The position numbers were made by a program, and so were the translations under genes. From positions 62,001-126,000 of the forward strand of contig JABFGB010000009.1 in NCBI GenBank assembly GCA_013112715.1: a stretch of 64,000 nucleotides of DNA. The letters are read 5' to 3'. The stretch is from Chloroflexota bacterium (lineage in GTDB: Bacteria; Chloroflexota; Anaerolineae; Aggregatilineales; J027). Positions 1 through 9,253 of the stretch are shown piece after piece. Position 1 is the first letter of the stretch. Each line of letters starts with the position of its first letter. Below the pieces are notes generated by a model. That model was given only the letters and a program-made list of their open reading frames with translations, did no database searches and was not told the origin of the DNA.

Positions 1-1
1 A

Positions 2-76
2 ACCCAATCTGATGACTCTTTGAAAAAACTCCTCAATGAGTTGCATATGCACTTTAAGGGAAGGGCTAATCAATGA
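2..76 (+). CDS. 3' end of an upstream gene (partial)
   Basis: An open frame enters from the left edge and stops at TGA 74-76. It encodes about 24 residues, ending LHMHFKGRANQ, charged and probably helical. Its stop overlaps the start of the next gene in an ATGA (73-76), the same coupling seen between the next two genes. This suggests it is the true C-terminus of the first gene of this operon. The family cannot be identified from so short a piece. Confidence 0.45.
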   Translation, partial: TQSDDSLKKLLNELHMHFKGRANQ

Positions 77-1248
77 GTATTTCACCAGATATTCACTATT
101 TGACGGAGACCATTGGCGTCCGTCCACCCCTGTCGCAAGAGGAATATGAGGCGGGACAGTATGTGCTTACCCGCCTACGTGAAATGGGCCTGACCGACCT
201 GCAAGAACAGCCCTTCTACAGCATTCGGCGCGTGGGGGAACGGCTTGGTTTTATCACCCTTGTCGCTAACTTCGGGGTGTTGATCGGTACATTGGGCAGC
301 GGCAAATCACGTCTCCTACGCTTGTTGGGCGTGACGCTGACGTTGCTGGCCCATCATAACTTCCGCCGTGCTTTGACGGGTCGTGCAGCACTTGGGGAGT
401 GGTTTTGGCCGCAGCGTCGTTCCCAAAACATCATTGCTCGTCTGCCTGCCCAATCCAGTGAACCCAAAGCGCGAGTGGTGCTGCTGGCCCATCTGGATAC
501 CGACGTTGCTCGTTTTTCGGCCCAACCCCAAATGCGTCCCTACAGCCCCTATCTATTCAGCAGTTTGCCCGTGTTGGCTTTTGCAGGGGCCTTATTCACC
601 GCGCTAAATGCTCCAGTCTGGATGCGGCGTTTGATCGGGGCGCTGATGATCGGGCAGGCAGGGTTGGTCATCACCGACGAAATTGGCCCAAACAGCCCCG
701 GCGCGAATGATAATGCGTCGGGTGTCGCTCTCCTGTTAGCCCTAGCCGAAGAATTGACCCAGCATCCTCTCAAAAATACCGAAGTGGTCTTGGCTTTTAC
801 GGGCTGTGAAACGGCTGGATGCAATGGCGCGGCGGAACTGGCGGCGAAATATGGGAAGGAATGGCAATCGGCGTGGTGGCTGGCGATTGACGGCATCGGT
901 GCAGGTGAATTGTGCTGGGTAATAGAACACGGGTGGGGCGCAGATTTTGGCTCACGCTATCATTCCAATCCCGAATTGATGTGCATTTTGGAGCAGGTTG
1001 CCGCTGCTAATCCTGACCTCGGCATTATGGGACGCCCCCTGATGACCGTCAATGCAGTGGGGTCACTGGTTGGTGCTGGTTGCAAGGCCGCTGCGATTAT
1101 GGGGTATGAACGGGCGGGAAATACCCCTGTTGAATGGCGACAAACCGGGGATACGACCGATGTTTTGAATACGGATACGCAACAACAGGCCTATGATTTT
1201 CTACAGGCCGTCTTAACCAAAATAGATGAGGACACAGCCAAAAAATGA
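73..1248 (+). CDS. M28-family zinc peptidase-like membrane protein
   Basis: 391 residues resembling M28 aminopeptidases. Visible metal-site motifs are AHLDTD (His140, Asp142), ANDNASG (Asp213), TGCETAG (Glu246) and AIDGIG (Asp273). Hydrophobic stretches near residues 57-75 and 163-200 interrupt the peptidase fold, so it is probably membrane-associated; the second lies between the first and second metal motifs. The last zinc ligand of M28 enzymes is usually a His in a YHTPxD-like motif. Here the matching segment reads EWRQTGDTTD and no His follows residue 300, so activity is uncertain. The start has GGGAAGGG upstream and overlaps the preceding stop; the stop overlaps the ABC ATPase start (ATGA 1245-1248), implying one transcript. 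Confidence 0.8.
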   Translation: MSISPDIHYLTETIGVRPPLSQEEYEAGQYVLTRLREMGLTDLQEQPFYSIRRVGERLGFITLVANFGVLIGTLGSGKSRLLRLLGVTLTLLAHHNFRRALTGRAALGEWFWPQRRSQNIIARLPAQSSEPKARVVLLAHLDTDVARFSAQPQMRPYSPYLFSSLPVLAFAGALFTALNAPVWMRRLIGALMIGQAGLVITDEIGPNSPGANDNASGVALLLALAEELTQHPLKNTEVVLAFTGCETAGCNGAAELAAKYGKEWQSAWWLAIDGIGAGELCWVIEHGWGADFGSRYHSNPELMCILEQVAAANPDLGIMGRPLMTVNAVGSLVGAGCKAAAIMGYERAGNTPVEWRQTGDTTDVLNTDTQQQAYDFLQAVLTKIDEDTAKK

Positions 1249-2180
1249 TCGAAGTCCAAAATCTGGTGAAAAAATATGGGGAGTTTACCGCCCTGCATGG
1301 TATCTCTTTTAAAGCCAGAGAAGGCGAAATTCTCGGCTTTTTGGGGCCAAACGGCGCGGGCAAAACCACTACTATGCGGATTTTGACCGGGTTCATGCCG
1401 CCGACTTCCGGTGTCGCCAAAGTCGCGGGTCACGATATTTTTGAGGAATCCCTCGCCGCCCGCGAAAAAATTGGCTACCTGCCGGAAACCGTGCCGCTCT
1501 ATCCTGATATGACGGTGCAGGGCTATCTGGAATTTATGGCGGAACTGCGGCATGTGCCAGAGCGCAAAAAACGCACCCAAGAAGTGCTGCAACTGGTCGG
1601 TATGGATCACCGCGCCAAGAGCCTGATTCGCAGCATTTCCAAAGGGATGCGCCAGCGCGTCGGCCTCGCTCAATCCCTGATTCACAATCCCCCTGTGCTG
1701 ATTTTAGATGAACCGACCATTGGCCTCGACCCCGCCCAAGTAGCCGATTTACGCAGTTTTATCCGTGATCTCCGCACTCAACATACGGTCATGTTTAGCA
1801 CCCACATTTTGTCGGAAGCCGAGCAGATCTGCGATCGAGTGGTCATTATCAATCGCGGTCAAATTGTGGCACAGGGTGCTCCGCGTGAACTGCGCTCCAA
1901 ATTGAATCTAGGTAGCCGGATTTATGTCGAAGCACGCGGACGGGCCGACCAAAAAGCCCTTGCCAACACCCTATCCAAAGTACAGGGGGTCAAATTTGCC
2001 GAACCCTATCAAAACGGCGTGGTGGTCAACGTCAAAGACAACAAAGACGTCCGTCCAGCATTGGCGGCAGCGGTCTTGGAAAACGGCCTTGAATTACTGG
2101 AACTGCGCCCTGTCGCCATTACCCTTGAAGAAATTTTCCTCGAAGTCACAACCGCGCTAGGAGCAGAGGAAGATGCGTAA
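1245..2180 (+). CDS. ABC transporter ATP-binding protein, GldA-like
   Basis: 311-residue ATPase of an ABC-2 type exporter. Walker A GPNGAGKT is at about residue 34, the signature SKGMRQRVGLAQ at 132-143 (SKGM in place of the usual LSGG), Walker B LILDEP at 152-157, followed by the H-loop STHILSE. The SKGM signature is typical of the GldA/NatA/CcmA-type exporter group. The roughly 100-residue C-terminal extension is also usual there. It overlaps both neighbours by 4-8 bases and should pair with the permease and GldG-like protein that follow. The exported substrate is unknown. Confidence 0.9.
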   Translation: MIEVQNLVKKYGEFTALHGISFKAREGEILGFLGPNGAGKTTTMRILTGFMPPTSGVAKVAGHDIFEESLAAREKIGYLPETVPLYPDMTVQGYLEFMAELRHVPERKKRTQEVLQLVGMDHRAKSLIRSISKGMRQRVGLAQSLIHNPPVLILDEPTIGLDPAQVADLRSFIRDLRTQHTVMFSTHILSEAEQICDRVVIINRGQIVAQGAPRELRSKLNLGSRIYVEARGRADQKALANTLSKVQGVKFAEPYQNGVVVNVKDNKDVRPALAAAVLENGLELLELRPVAITLEEIFLEVTTALGAEEDA

Positions 2181-2940
2181 TATTTGGACTGTTTTTAAGC
2201 GGGAACTCCGCCAATATTTTGTTTCACCCATCGCCTATTTGGTCATGTTTGCGGTGCTGCTGCTCATCGGTCTGAATTTCAATACCGACTTGCAAGACCG
2301 GGCCAATTTTGAACCCGCTGATGGCACAGTCGTACTCAGCACCTTCGCCTTTTTGATGGTCTTTTTTGCGCCTCTCTTGACCATGCGCCTCTTTGCTGAA
2401 GAAACCCGCGAAGGCACACTTGAATTGATGCTGACCATGCCCATCCGCGATCACGAGTTGGTGATTGGGAAGTTTTTGGGAGCGTGGGCTTTCTATAGCA
2501 TTATGCTGCTGGTCACGTTGGTCTATCAGGGGATATTGCTTTCCTTAACCAATTTCGACCCCAGCCCCTCACCGCTGCAATCTGAACTCGACCTCGGCCC
2601 AATTATTGGCGGCTATATCGGTATCTGGTTATTCAGTGGCGCGACCATCGCCATCGGCATGTTTTTCTCGGCCATGACCGAAAATCAGATTATCGCCGGA
2701 TTTCTGAGCATGGCGGTGCTGTTTATTCTGTGGGTCGGGGACTTGGCCGGATTGCTGCCTGCCTCGATTGTCAGCACCCGCGTCGCCGAAGCCCTGCGTG
2801 TCATTAGCCTGCAATCGCACTATTCGACCTCATTCCTTGAAGGGGTCATCCGGCCCGAAGATGTCTATTTTTATGCAGGGGTGATGTTTATTATGCTGTT
2901 TGTGACGACCCGCTTGGTTGAATCGCGGAGGTGGCGGTAA
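2173..2940 (+). CDS. ABC-2 type permease, GldF-like
   Basis: 255 residues with about six hydrophobic segments, beginning IWTVFKRELRQYF, an N-terminus typical of ABC-2/GldF permeases. The segment TMRLFAEETREGTLELMLT is the coupling-helix region conserved in this family. It sits between the ATPase, which overlaps it by 8 bases, and the GldG-like gene, so it is the membrane half of the exporter. In gliding Bacteroidota GldAFG assists motility. In other phyla, including this case, the same trio has no assigned substrate, so motility should not be assumed. Confidence 0.88.
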   Translation: MRNIWTVFKRELRQYFVSPIAYLVMFAVLLLIGLNFNTDLQDRANFEPADGTVVLSTFAFLMVFFAPLLTMRLFAEETREGTLELMLTMPIRDHELVIGKFLGAWAFYSIMLLVTLVYQGILLSLTNFDPSPSPLQSELDLGPIIGGYIGIWLFSGATIAIGMFFSAMTENQIIAGFLSMAVLFILWVGDLAGLLPASIVSTRVAEALRVISLQSHYSTSFLEGVIRPEDVYFYAGVMFIMLFVTTRLVESRRWR

Positions 2941-4721
2941 TGAATTTGCGACAGGCGATCCAATCCCTTGATTTACCCAAGTTATCACGTTGGGGGGCGA
3001 TGGTTGGGGCGATTTCACTGCTGATTGCCCTTATTATTTTTCTTGTGGAAGAAAAACTCACCAATGAGGCGTTTGCCGCCTTGATTATCGGCGTGATTGG
3101 CTTAGGGGCATGGTTCTTAATCGCCCCGGATGAACTACGCGGTTGGTTGAGTGGCCGTCAGATTTATTACGGCACAGGTACAGTGGTTGTCACGGTGATT
3201 TTTGTCGGCCTCGTCTCGTCCGGCTATGCGGTCATTCAGCGCCAGCAGATTACGGGTGACTTGACCACTTACCAAAAATTTACCCTCGATCAAGTCTCAC
3301 TGGATGCCGTCAATCGTCTTACGGAGCGCATCAATCAAGCCGAACAAGCTGCTCTAGCCGCCGAAGGGCGCGATTTGGAAATCACCGCCAAAATCGTTGG
3401 ATTCTATCCCCGTGATCAACTCCGCGAGCGCGAGGCCGCCGACATTATCCTGCGCCAATTTGTCAATGAGGGCAAGGGCAATATTGAGGTTGAATATATT
3501 GACCCCGATGAAAACCCCCTCTTGGCGACTCGCTATGGCTATGGGCTTTCCAGTTCGGATGGCTCGCTCATCGGGCCATTGTTCTTGGCAATCGTAGACC
3601 AAGACAACAACTTTTATGGCTTTCAACCCCAGCCGATTGGCGATCCAAATGAGCGCGATATTGCCACTACTATGCTGCAATTTTTGGTCGCCGACCAATT
3701 TACGATTTATTTCGTAACTGGGCATATTGAGAACCAAGTGACTTCCGAGGCCGGACTTGGGCTGTCCTATGCTGGTAATGCCCTCAATGGACTTGGCATC
3801 ACCTTCCAAGAATTAGATTTAGCGCAGGTAGAAGCTATTCCCGATGATGCCAGTGCGATTGTGATTTCCAGCCCTCAGACCGACTATTCGGAAAGCGACA
3901 TCGCCAAAATTGACGCCTATATTCAGCGCGGCGGGAGCATGTTAATTACTGCCGACCCACCCTATGTTGATTCGACGCTGGTAGCGGGTAACAACCTATC
4001 TTTTCTGAAGGATGGTTTGTTCAACCAATACCTTTGGAATGAATTTGGGGTGCGTTTCCGCGAGGATTTGATTTCAGACACCTTTCAATCTGCCACAGGC
4101 AGCGAATTTAACCTCTTGGTACAGCTATTTAGTGGTCATGCCGCCGTCGCTAATTTCCCCAATACGTCGCCTGTTCTTAGCCTTGTCCGCTCCATTGAGA
4201 CGCTCGAAGAGGCTACAGGGGGTGTACCGGAATCCGACACCAATCAAGCCAATTATGTTCGTAGCCCTTTGCTTTTTTCCAGCGATCAATCATTTGCTGA
4301 ACAGGGTCTACCAGATGCTGATGGCGTTTACAGTCTATCCCGTCTGAATTTGGATAATCCTGCCGACTATACCGATGGGGTAGATATTCGCGGCCCGCTG
4401 CCAGTGGCTGTCGCCATCCAAGTGCCACTCGAAGATCAAGCCGTCGTTACACCGCGCATCATTTTGGTAGGGGATTCAGATTGGATGACCAACACCCTGA
4501 TTCCACAGGCCGCCAATAGTTATTTATGGCAGAGTTTCATTGATTGGCTGATTGGTTATGCGGAGGTTGCCGCGCCACCCGCCGCCACTCGACCCGACCT
4601 ACTGCCTGTCACTGTGAGTGACCAAGAGCGCAGTCGGATTCAATTGATTACGCTTGTTTTGCTGCCCGGCCTTGTGCTGGCTGCCGGAGTCATGGTTTGG
4701 GGGACACGCCGTCGGAATTAG
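2940..4721 (+). CDS. GldG-like ABC transporter auxiliary protein
   Basis: 593 residues from the ATG at 2940. GGAGG at 2927-2931 is ideally spaced for that codon; an in-frame GTG at 2931 is possible but would have the SD inside it. It has two or three N-terminal membrane helices, a large exported domain (about residues 100-560) with the GldG/ABC_transp_aux pattern, including VTGHIENQ and a later GGSMLITADPP segment, and a C-terminal helix ending WGTRRRN. The A of its ATG is the last base of the permease stop. It is expected to form an extracytoplasmic part of the exporter. Confidence 0.85.
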   Translation: MNLRQAIQSLDLPKLSRWGAMVGAISLLIALIIFLVEEKLTNEAFAALIIGVIGLGAWFLIAPDELRGWLSGRQIYYGTGTVVVTVIFVGLVSSGYAVIQRQQITGDLTTYQKFTLDQVSLDAVNRLTERINQAEQAALAAEGRDLEITAKIVGFYPRDQLREREAADIILRQFVNEGKGNIEVEYIDPDENPLLATRYGYGLSSSDGSLIGPLFLAIVDQDNNFYGFQPQPIGDPNERDIATTMLQFLVADQFTIYFVTGHIENQVTSEAGLGLSYAGNALNGLGITFQELDLAQVEAIPDDASAIVISSPQTDYSESDIAKIDAYIQRGGSMLITADPPYVDSTLVAGNNLSFLKDGLFNQYLWNEFGVRFREDLISDTFQSATGSEFNLLVQLFSGHAAVANFPNTSPVLSLVRSIETLEEATGGVPESDTNQANYVRSPLLFSSDQSFAEQGLPDADGVYSLSRLNLDNPADYTDGVDIRGPLPVAVAIQVPLEDQAVVTPRIILVGDSDWMTNTLIPQAANSYLWQSFIDWLIGYAEVAAPPAATRPDLLPVTVSDQERSRIQLITLVLLPGLVLAAGVMVWGTRRRN

Positions 4722-4779
4722 ACGCAACTGATGATTGTCCCTAAAATTTAGGCAAAATTTATACGCCGATCCAATAGTT

Positions 4780-4825
4780 AAGGTGTAGTATATAAAGATG
4801 GTACGCACTACACCTTTTGGTTTTT
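4780..4825 (+). terminator. Hairpin with T-run after the gld-like genes
   Basis: Perfect 10-base inverted repeat AAGGTGTAGT (4780-4789) / ACTACACCTT (4807-4816), 17-base loop, then TTTT and a second T-run to 4825. It lies 58 bases after the GldG-like stop and just before the DUF4340 gene, so it could terminate the first transcript or attenuate entry into the next gene. The loop contains TATATAAAG, which may also be a -10 element. Confidence 0.6.
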
Positions 4826-4838
4826 AAAGGCCGTACTA

Positions 4839-5543
4839 GTGGACATTGAATTTTTCAATGTTTTTGTACATATGAACCAAAAACGTGTAAGAAAATCAAA
4901 TTTGCCGTATACTGTGATGTTGCTACTGTTTGCAGGTGTCATGGTTGGTCTGTTAATCGCTAACGGCCCACCCTTTCAACCCAGCACCGACAGGGCAACC
5001 CCAGCCGCGAGTATCAGACCCATTTTTGGCGCAGAGGAATCCCTCGACGATATTATCGGAATTCGTCTCGTTAATCGCCTGTCAGATGAGTCTATTTTGT
5101 TGGTACGTAGTCCCGATAACTCGTGGGTGCGCGGAGATGTAACAAACACCGCTCCCGACCCCACAGCGGCTGAGTTGGCGACTGAGGTCATTTACAACCT
5201 GTGGCTGACTGAACTCGTAAAGTTTGATGAGACCACTGACTTCGGCCAGTATGGTCTCGATCCGCAGCCCCAATTTGTGGTAAGTTTTGGGGTGATTGCG
5301 TACAATCAAAGTAACGGTAATGAGGTAAAGGATACCACCTTGCAAATTGGCTCGCTAAATCCCACACAAACCGCCTATTACGCGGTTTTTGCTGACGGCA
5401 TCACCAATGCTCGTCTTGGGGAATGGGTCTATCTGATTGACACAGGCAGTATCAACACCCTCATGTATTTGTTGGCGACAGATTTTGCGCCATTAGACGC
5501 CACACCACCGGCGGATGAAAGTCAGATGCCGCCGACATCGTAG
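4839..5543 (+). CDS. DUF4340 domain protein, ABC exporter-associated
   Basis: 234 residues. There is one membrane helix near the N-terminus (YTVMLLLFAGVMVGLLIA), followed by an exported beta-rich domain. The pattern matches DUF4340: IIGIRLVNRLSDE, then SWVRG, then YGLDPQPQFVVSF and a late AYYAVFADG. Genes of this family usually follow GldG-like genes, as here, which supports a role in the same exporter. The start is uncertain: GTG 4839 has AAAGG eight bases upstream, while ATG 4872 (MNQKRVRK) is more typical but has a weak ribosome site. A strong terminator follows the stop. Confidence 0.75.
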   Translation: MDIEFFNVFVHMNQKRVRKSNLPYTVMLLLFAGVMVGLLIANGPPFQPSTDRATPAASIRPIFGAEESLDDIIGIRLVNRLSDESILLVRSPDNSWVRGDVTNTAPDPTAAELATEVIYNLWLTELVKFDETTDFGQYGLDPQPQFVVSFGVIAYNQSNGNEVKDTTLQIGSLNPTQTAYYAVFADGITNARLGEWVYLIDTGSINTLMYLLATDFAPLDATPPADESQMPPTS

Positions 5544-5577
5544 CACCGATCTGGGGACAGCCAGTTAGCAGAACATG

Positions 5578-5605
5578 GCCCTACCCTGTGCGGTAGGGCT
5601 TTCTT
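5578..5605 (+). terminator. Rho-independent terminator after DUF4340 gene
   Basis: GCCCTACC (5578-5585), loop CTGTGC, GGTAGGGC (5592-5599), then TTTCTT. A perfect 8-bp GC-rich stem 34 bases after the stop at 5543. It separates the exporter genes from the sigma factor gene. Confidence 0.85.
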
Positions 5606-5661
5606 GTCGTAGGGACTTGCATAAACAAACGTAAAGCGGGAAACTTTGAAGGTAATAACGC

Positions 5662-6915
5662 ATGACAATGACACTGACCATGCCCACCACAATTGAGGTA
5701 AACAAACAGTTGACTATGCAGGAGCAACTGACCATTTTAGCCCAGAAAAAAGGCTACATCACCTATGATGATATGCTCAGAACCCTGCCGCCTGAAGATA
5801 AAGAGAATGTGCCGCTGATCGAAAAGCTCTTCGACGAGCTAACTGAAGCAGGCATTGCCGTCTTGGAAGCACCACCGGAAGAAGACGAAGAACCCGATCT
5901 GGATTCGCTAGAAGAATTTGTCCTCGATGAAGAAGATGCCCTCAGCGAGATCGAACTGCTGACACCTGATCTGTCGAAGGATGCGGGTTATCAACAGGCC
6001 ATCGAAACCGATGATGTCGTAGGACTATATCTCAAAGAAGCGGGTCATATTCCGTTGCTCACGGCGGATGAAGAAGTTTCGCTTGCCAAACGCATGGAAG
6101 CCGCTGAGTTTGCCCAAGCCCAAATGGACGAACTGGGCGATATGATGGATTACGACATGCGTGAACGTCTGCAAGCCATTATTGAAGACGGCGGTTTGGC
6201 GCGTGAACACCTCATCCGGGCCAATTCGCGTCTGGTCATCAGCGTCGCCAAAAAGTTTGTCGGACGGGGTGTTCCCTTCCTTGATCTGATTCAAGAAGGC
6301 AACATCGGCTTGATTCGTGCCGTGCGCAAATTTGAATATCAGCGTAAGCACAAATTCAGCACTTATGCCACATGGTGGATTCGCCAAGCTGTCAGCCGGG
6401 CGGTTGCCGATCAAGGCCGTACCATTCGTGTCCCGGTGCATATGGGCGACCAACTGAACAAGATGCGCCGCACCAGTCTGGAACTACAGCAGTCGTTGGG
6501 CCGTGACCCCAATCCGGACGAAATTGCCGATCGGATGGAAACGACCTCCGACAAAATCCATACCCTGATGGAGATTTCGCGCCGTCCCATGAGCCTTGAC
6601 ACGCCGATTGATGACGAGGGCGACACCAATCTAGGGGATTTTATCGAGGACACCAGCAGCCCCGCCCCCGACGAACTGACCATGCAGAATTTGCTGCGTG
6701 AACAGTTGGAATTGGTGTTGGCGCGTCTGCCCGAACGGGAGGCCCACATCCTACGCCTGCGCTATGGCCTGCTGGATGGCGAAACCCACACGCTCGAAGA
6801 AGTGGGGCGGCAAATCGGCGTTACCCGTGAGCGCGTGCGTCAATTGGAGGCCCAAGCCCTTAATCGTCTGCGTCGTTCATCGGCTCACACCCTGTTGGTA
6901 GATTATTTGCGCTAA
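5662..6915 (+). CDS. rpoD: Primary-type RNA polymerase sigma-70 factor (RpoD-like)
   Basis: 417 residues. The N-terminal part (ILAQKKGYITYDDMLRTLP) resembles sigma region 1.1, followed by a very acidic linker (about 70-105). Region 1.2 begins DDVVGLYLKEAGHIPLLT. Region 2 contains [26 protein letters not shown] and the promoter-melting segment [13 protein letters not shown]. Region 3 begins [10 protein letters not shown] and region 4 ends with the helix-turn-helix TLEEVGRQIGVTRERVRQLE. It is a complete housekeeping-type architecture. A second sigma of this class lies at 47687-48841, so which one is the essential primary factor is unclear. GAAGG precedes the ATG by nine bases. Confidence 0.93.
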   Translation: MTMTLTMPTTIEVNKQLTMQEQLTILAQKKGYITYDDMLRTLPPEDKENVPLIEKLFDELTEAGIAVLEAPPEEDEEPDLDSLEEFVLDEEDALSEIELLTPDLSKDAGYQQAIETDDVVGLYLKEAGHIPLLTADEEVSLAKRMEAAEFAQAQMDELGDMMDYDMRERLQAIIEDGGLAREHLIRANSRLVISVAKKFVGRGVPFLDLIQEGNIGLIRAVRKFEYQRKHKFSTYATWWIRQAVSRAVADQGRTIRVPVHMGDQLNKMRRTSLELQQSLGRDPNPDEIADRMETTSDKIHTLMEISRRPMSLDTPIDDEGDTNLGDFIEDTSSPAPDELTMQNLLREQLELVLARLPEREAHILRLRYGLLDGETHTLEEVGRQIGVTRERVRQLEAQALNRLRRSSAHTLLVDYLR

Positions 6916-6928
6916 TAGGGGATAGACG

Positions 6929-7783
6929 ATGGGCCAACACTCTCAACTCCGCCAAACACCCTTCCTCTGGCCCGTCCTCATTGTGGTGATTGGTGTGTTA
7001 CTGCTGCTCGATAACTATTTGCTGCTGTCGCTGGATGTGCTGAATTTTTGGCCCGTCCTACTCATTTTTCTGGGTCTACAACTGCTGTGGCGCGGAGATT
7101 TTGCACTCAGTTGGCAGGCCCAGACCTTTGGTATCACACGCGGCAGTGTGCAAAGCGGCCTGATCGAAATTAGCAGCGGTGAGATAGATGTTAAACTCAA
7201 AGCCCTAACCAGACCGGGGCGTTTAGCCGCCGGACAATATACTGCCCGTTCTCGCCCCAACTTAAATGTGCGGAATAATCGAGCCTCACTCACCTTGCGG
7301 CGTGGCAATACATGGCTGTTTTCACTGGCCGATTGGGATGTCAATCTTGCCCCCGACCTACCTTGGGCATTGTTAGCCAGTTCCCATCTCGGTCAGATTG
7401 AGATGGACTTGCGCGGTCTTGATCTCAGCCGGGTGTACATGGCTTCTGGTTTTGGCGATTTACGTATCGTCGCACCAGATCGTCCCTCTGGCCCCATTTT
7501 GGCGCGTTCGACCTTTGGCGATGTGCGCCTCGCCGTCCCAGAACATGTGCCTGCCATTATCCATGTGCAAAGTGGGCCATTTTGCCGCATTATCCGCCAT
7601 TCCCGCCAATTCCGTCAGCGTCCTGACCAGACGATTGTCACCGCTGCCTATGAGCCAGACCATCCCGCCATTGAAATTACCCTAACCAGTACCTTTGGCA
7701 ATATCCACCTTATGAGCACCCCGGCCCGCATGTTGGGACAGGCTGAGGAAGAAGCCTCAGTCCTCGATTCTGACGATCAATAA
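6929..7783 (+). CDS. LiaF/DUF5668-like membrane protein with adhesin-like domain
   Basis: 284 residues. Two N-terminal hydrophobic segments (LWPVLIVVIGVLLLLDNY and LNFWPVLLIFLGLQLLW) match the LiaI/LiaF-type transmembrane module (DUF5668). The remainder is a beta-rich repeat region of the putative adhesin type, with recurring S(T)FG(D/N)(I/V)xL strands such as STFGDVRLAVP and STFGNIHLMS. It starts 13 bases after the sigma factor stop, so it is probably co-transcribed. LiaF-like proteins sense envelope stress in Firmicutes; a similar role here is inference. Confidence 0.72.
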   Translation: MGQHSQLRQTPFLWPVLIVVIGVLLLLDNYLLLSLDVLNFWPVLLIFLGLQLLWRGDFALSWQAQTFGITRGSVQSGLIEISSGEIDVKLKALTRPGRLAAGQYTARSRPNLNVRNNRASLTLRRGNTWLFSLADWDVNLAPDLPWALLASSHLGQIEMDLRGLDLSRVYMASGFGDLRIVAPDRPSGPILARSTFGDVRLAVPEHVPAIIHVQSGPFCRIIRHSRQFRQRPDQTIVTAAYEPDHPAIEITLTSTFGNIHLMSTPARMLGQAEEEASVLDSDDQ

Positions 7784-7910
7784 GCGCCTTTACAGCTTTA
7801 GGTGCTGTCAAGATTCCCCCACTAATACTCAACGGTTCAATCTCACCAATCGTTGAAAGCCAATTCTGCGCTACAATACGGCGCACATAGGACAAAACGC
7901 TTATAAAATC

Positions 7911-9212
7911 ATGACCACTCCCGAACAATCAACCACCAGCAATGGGCAAACTCTAGCGACGAGTATCAATCCCGAAACCTTTAAGGCCATCGGGCGGAAT
8001 CGTTCGTTTCTGGCCCTGTTGATTGGGCAATGGGCTTCCTTTTTTGGCGACCAATTTACCATCATTGCGGCCCTACCAGTGATTCATCATCTCAGTGGGG
8101 GCAATGCGCTTGCGACTGCCGCCATGCCAATTTGCTTGGCTCTGCCGCGCATCTTTTTTGGCCTCGTTGGGGGTGTTCTGGTAGATCGTTTTGACCGCAA
8201 AACGCTGATGTTAGCCAGTGAAGCCATTCGCGGCACGTTGATGATGATGCTCGTATTTGCCAGCCGCGATGCCGCCTATCTGTGGATGTTTTATTTTGTC
8301 GCGCTTGGGCAAGGGACAGTTGCAACGCTTTTTTATCCGGCCCGGTCTGCCATATTGCCTATTATTCTCACCCGTCAAGAACTAGCTATTGCTAACGCCC
8401 TGCTCAATATGGGGGTGGTGATGGCGCTGTTATTTGGGAGTCTGATGGCGGGGGTTACAGTCGAACTCATTGGCCCCCAGTGGGCTTTTGCGATTGATGC
8501 CAGCAGCTATTATATTTCTGGCCTCACCATTTTGTTGATGACTATCCCCAAACGTGCGATTCCCGCCAGCGCATCTGCCCAGCAGGTCTGGCATGAACTC
8601 AAAGAAGGCCTCATCTATGTGTGGCAGACCCGCTCCGTGCGGTATATTATGGCGCTGTCTGTGGCAGTTGCATTGGGGTTGGGCGGTACGCTCATTCTGA
8701 CCCTCGACTATCTACAAAATGAGCTAGAGGTCGGCACTAGTCAATTTGGCCTAGTGATTGCGGTACTAGGAATTGGCATTATATTAGGAGGAGCGATCCT
8801 AAAAAAGCTGTCCGGGGCGTTGCCGACCAATCGCCTTGTCGCGCTGGCGATCACCATCAACGGGTTGGCCCTCACATTTTTTGTGATTCAACCGCCGCTG
8901 GGCATTGTTTTGGGGTTGGCTGCCATCATTGGGTTTAGTTTTGTGGTCTCGCGGGCAGTTTTGGGCACCTTAACACAAGCCATCCCGCCGGATTCTTTGC
9001 AGGGACGGGTACAAGGCGCATTTGACCTTGTATTCCAAGCGCCTTTTGTACTTTCAATTGGTCTGGCAGGGGCGATGCTAGGTGTCCTCCCTGTACAAAC
9101 CGTATTTTTTTGTTATGGTATGATGTTGATATTCACCGCCTATCTTGCACTCCGCTTGTTGCAAGGCATTGATGAAGTAGTCTATGCAGATCGCACGACA
9201 GTTGAACTTTGA
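7911..9212 (+). CDS. Major facilitator superfamily transporter
   Basis: 433 residues with about 12 predicted membrane helices. The loop between helices 2 and 3, GGVLVDRFDRKTLML, is the MFS signature GxxxDRxxRRxxL. The overall pattern (SFLALLIGQWASFFGDQFT at the start, central loop near residues 215-240) fits the MFS_3 or enterobactin/macrolide-exporter-like group, so drug or small-molecule efflux is likely. The substrate cannot be told from sequence. Its stop lies just before a receiver-domain gene. Confidence 0.85.
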   Translation: MTTPEQSTTSNGQTLATSINPETFKAIGRNRSFLALLIGQWASFFGDQFTIIAALPVIHHLSGGNALATAAMPICLALPRIFFGLVGGVLVDRFDRKTLMLASEAIRGTLMMMLVFASRDAAYLWMFYFVALGQGTVATLFYPARSAILPIILTRQELAIANALLNMGVVMALLFGSLMAGVTVELIGPQWAFAIDASSYYISGLTILLMTIPKRAIPASASAQQVWHELKEGLIYVWQTRSVRYIMALSVAVALGLGGTLILTLDYLQNELEVGTSQFGLVIAVLGIGIILGGAILKKLSGALPTNRLVALAITINGLALTFFVIQPPLGIVLGLAAIIGFSFVVSRAVLGTLTQAIPPDSLQGRVQGAFDLVFQAPFVLSIGLAGAMLGVLPVQTVFFCYGMMLIFTAYLALRLLQGIDEVVYADRTTVEL

Positions 9213-9253
9213 TCTGCGGAAAAGATGAGACGATGAGGAAGGCAGAAAACCCT

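Noticed and set aside
7853-7877. TTGAAA ... TACAAT promoter for the MFS gene
   Set aside because: The spacer is only 13 bases, too short for sigma-70; reported elsewhere only where spacing is 15-18.
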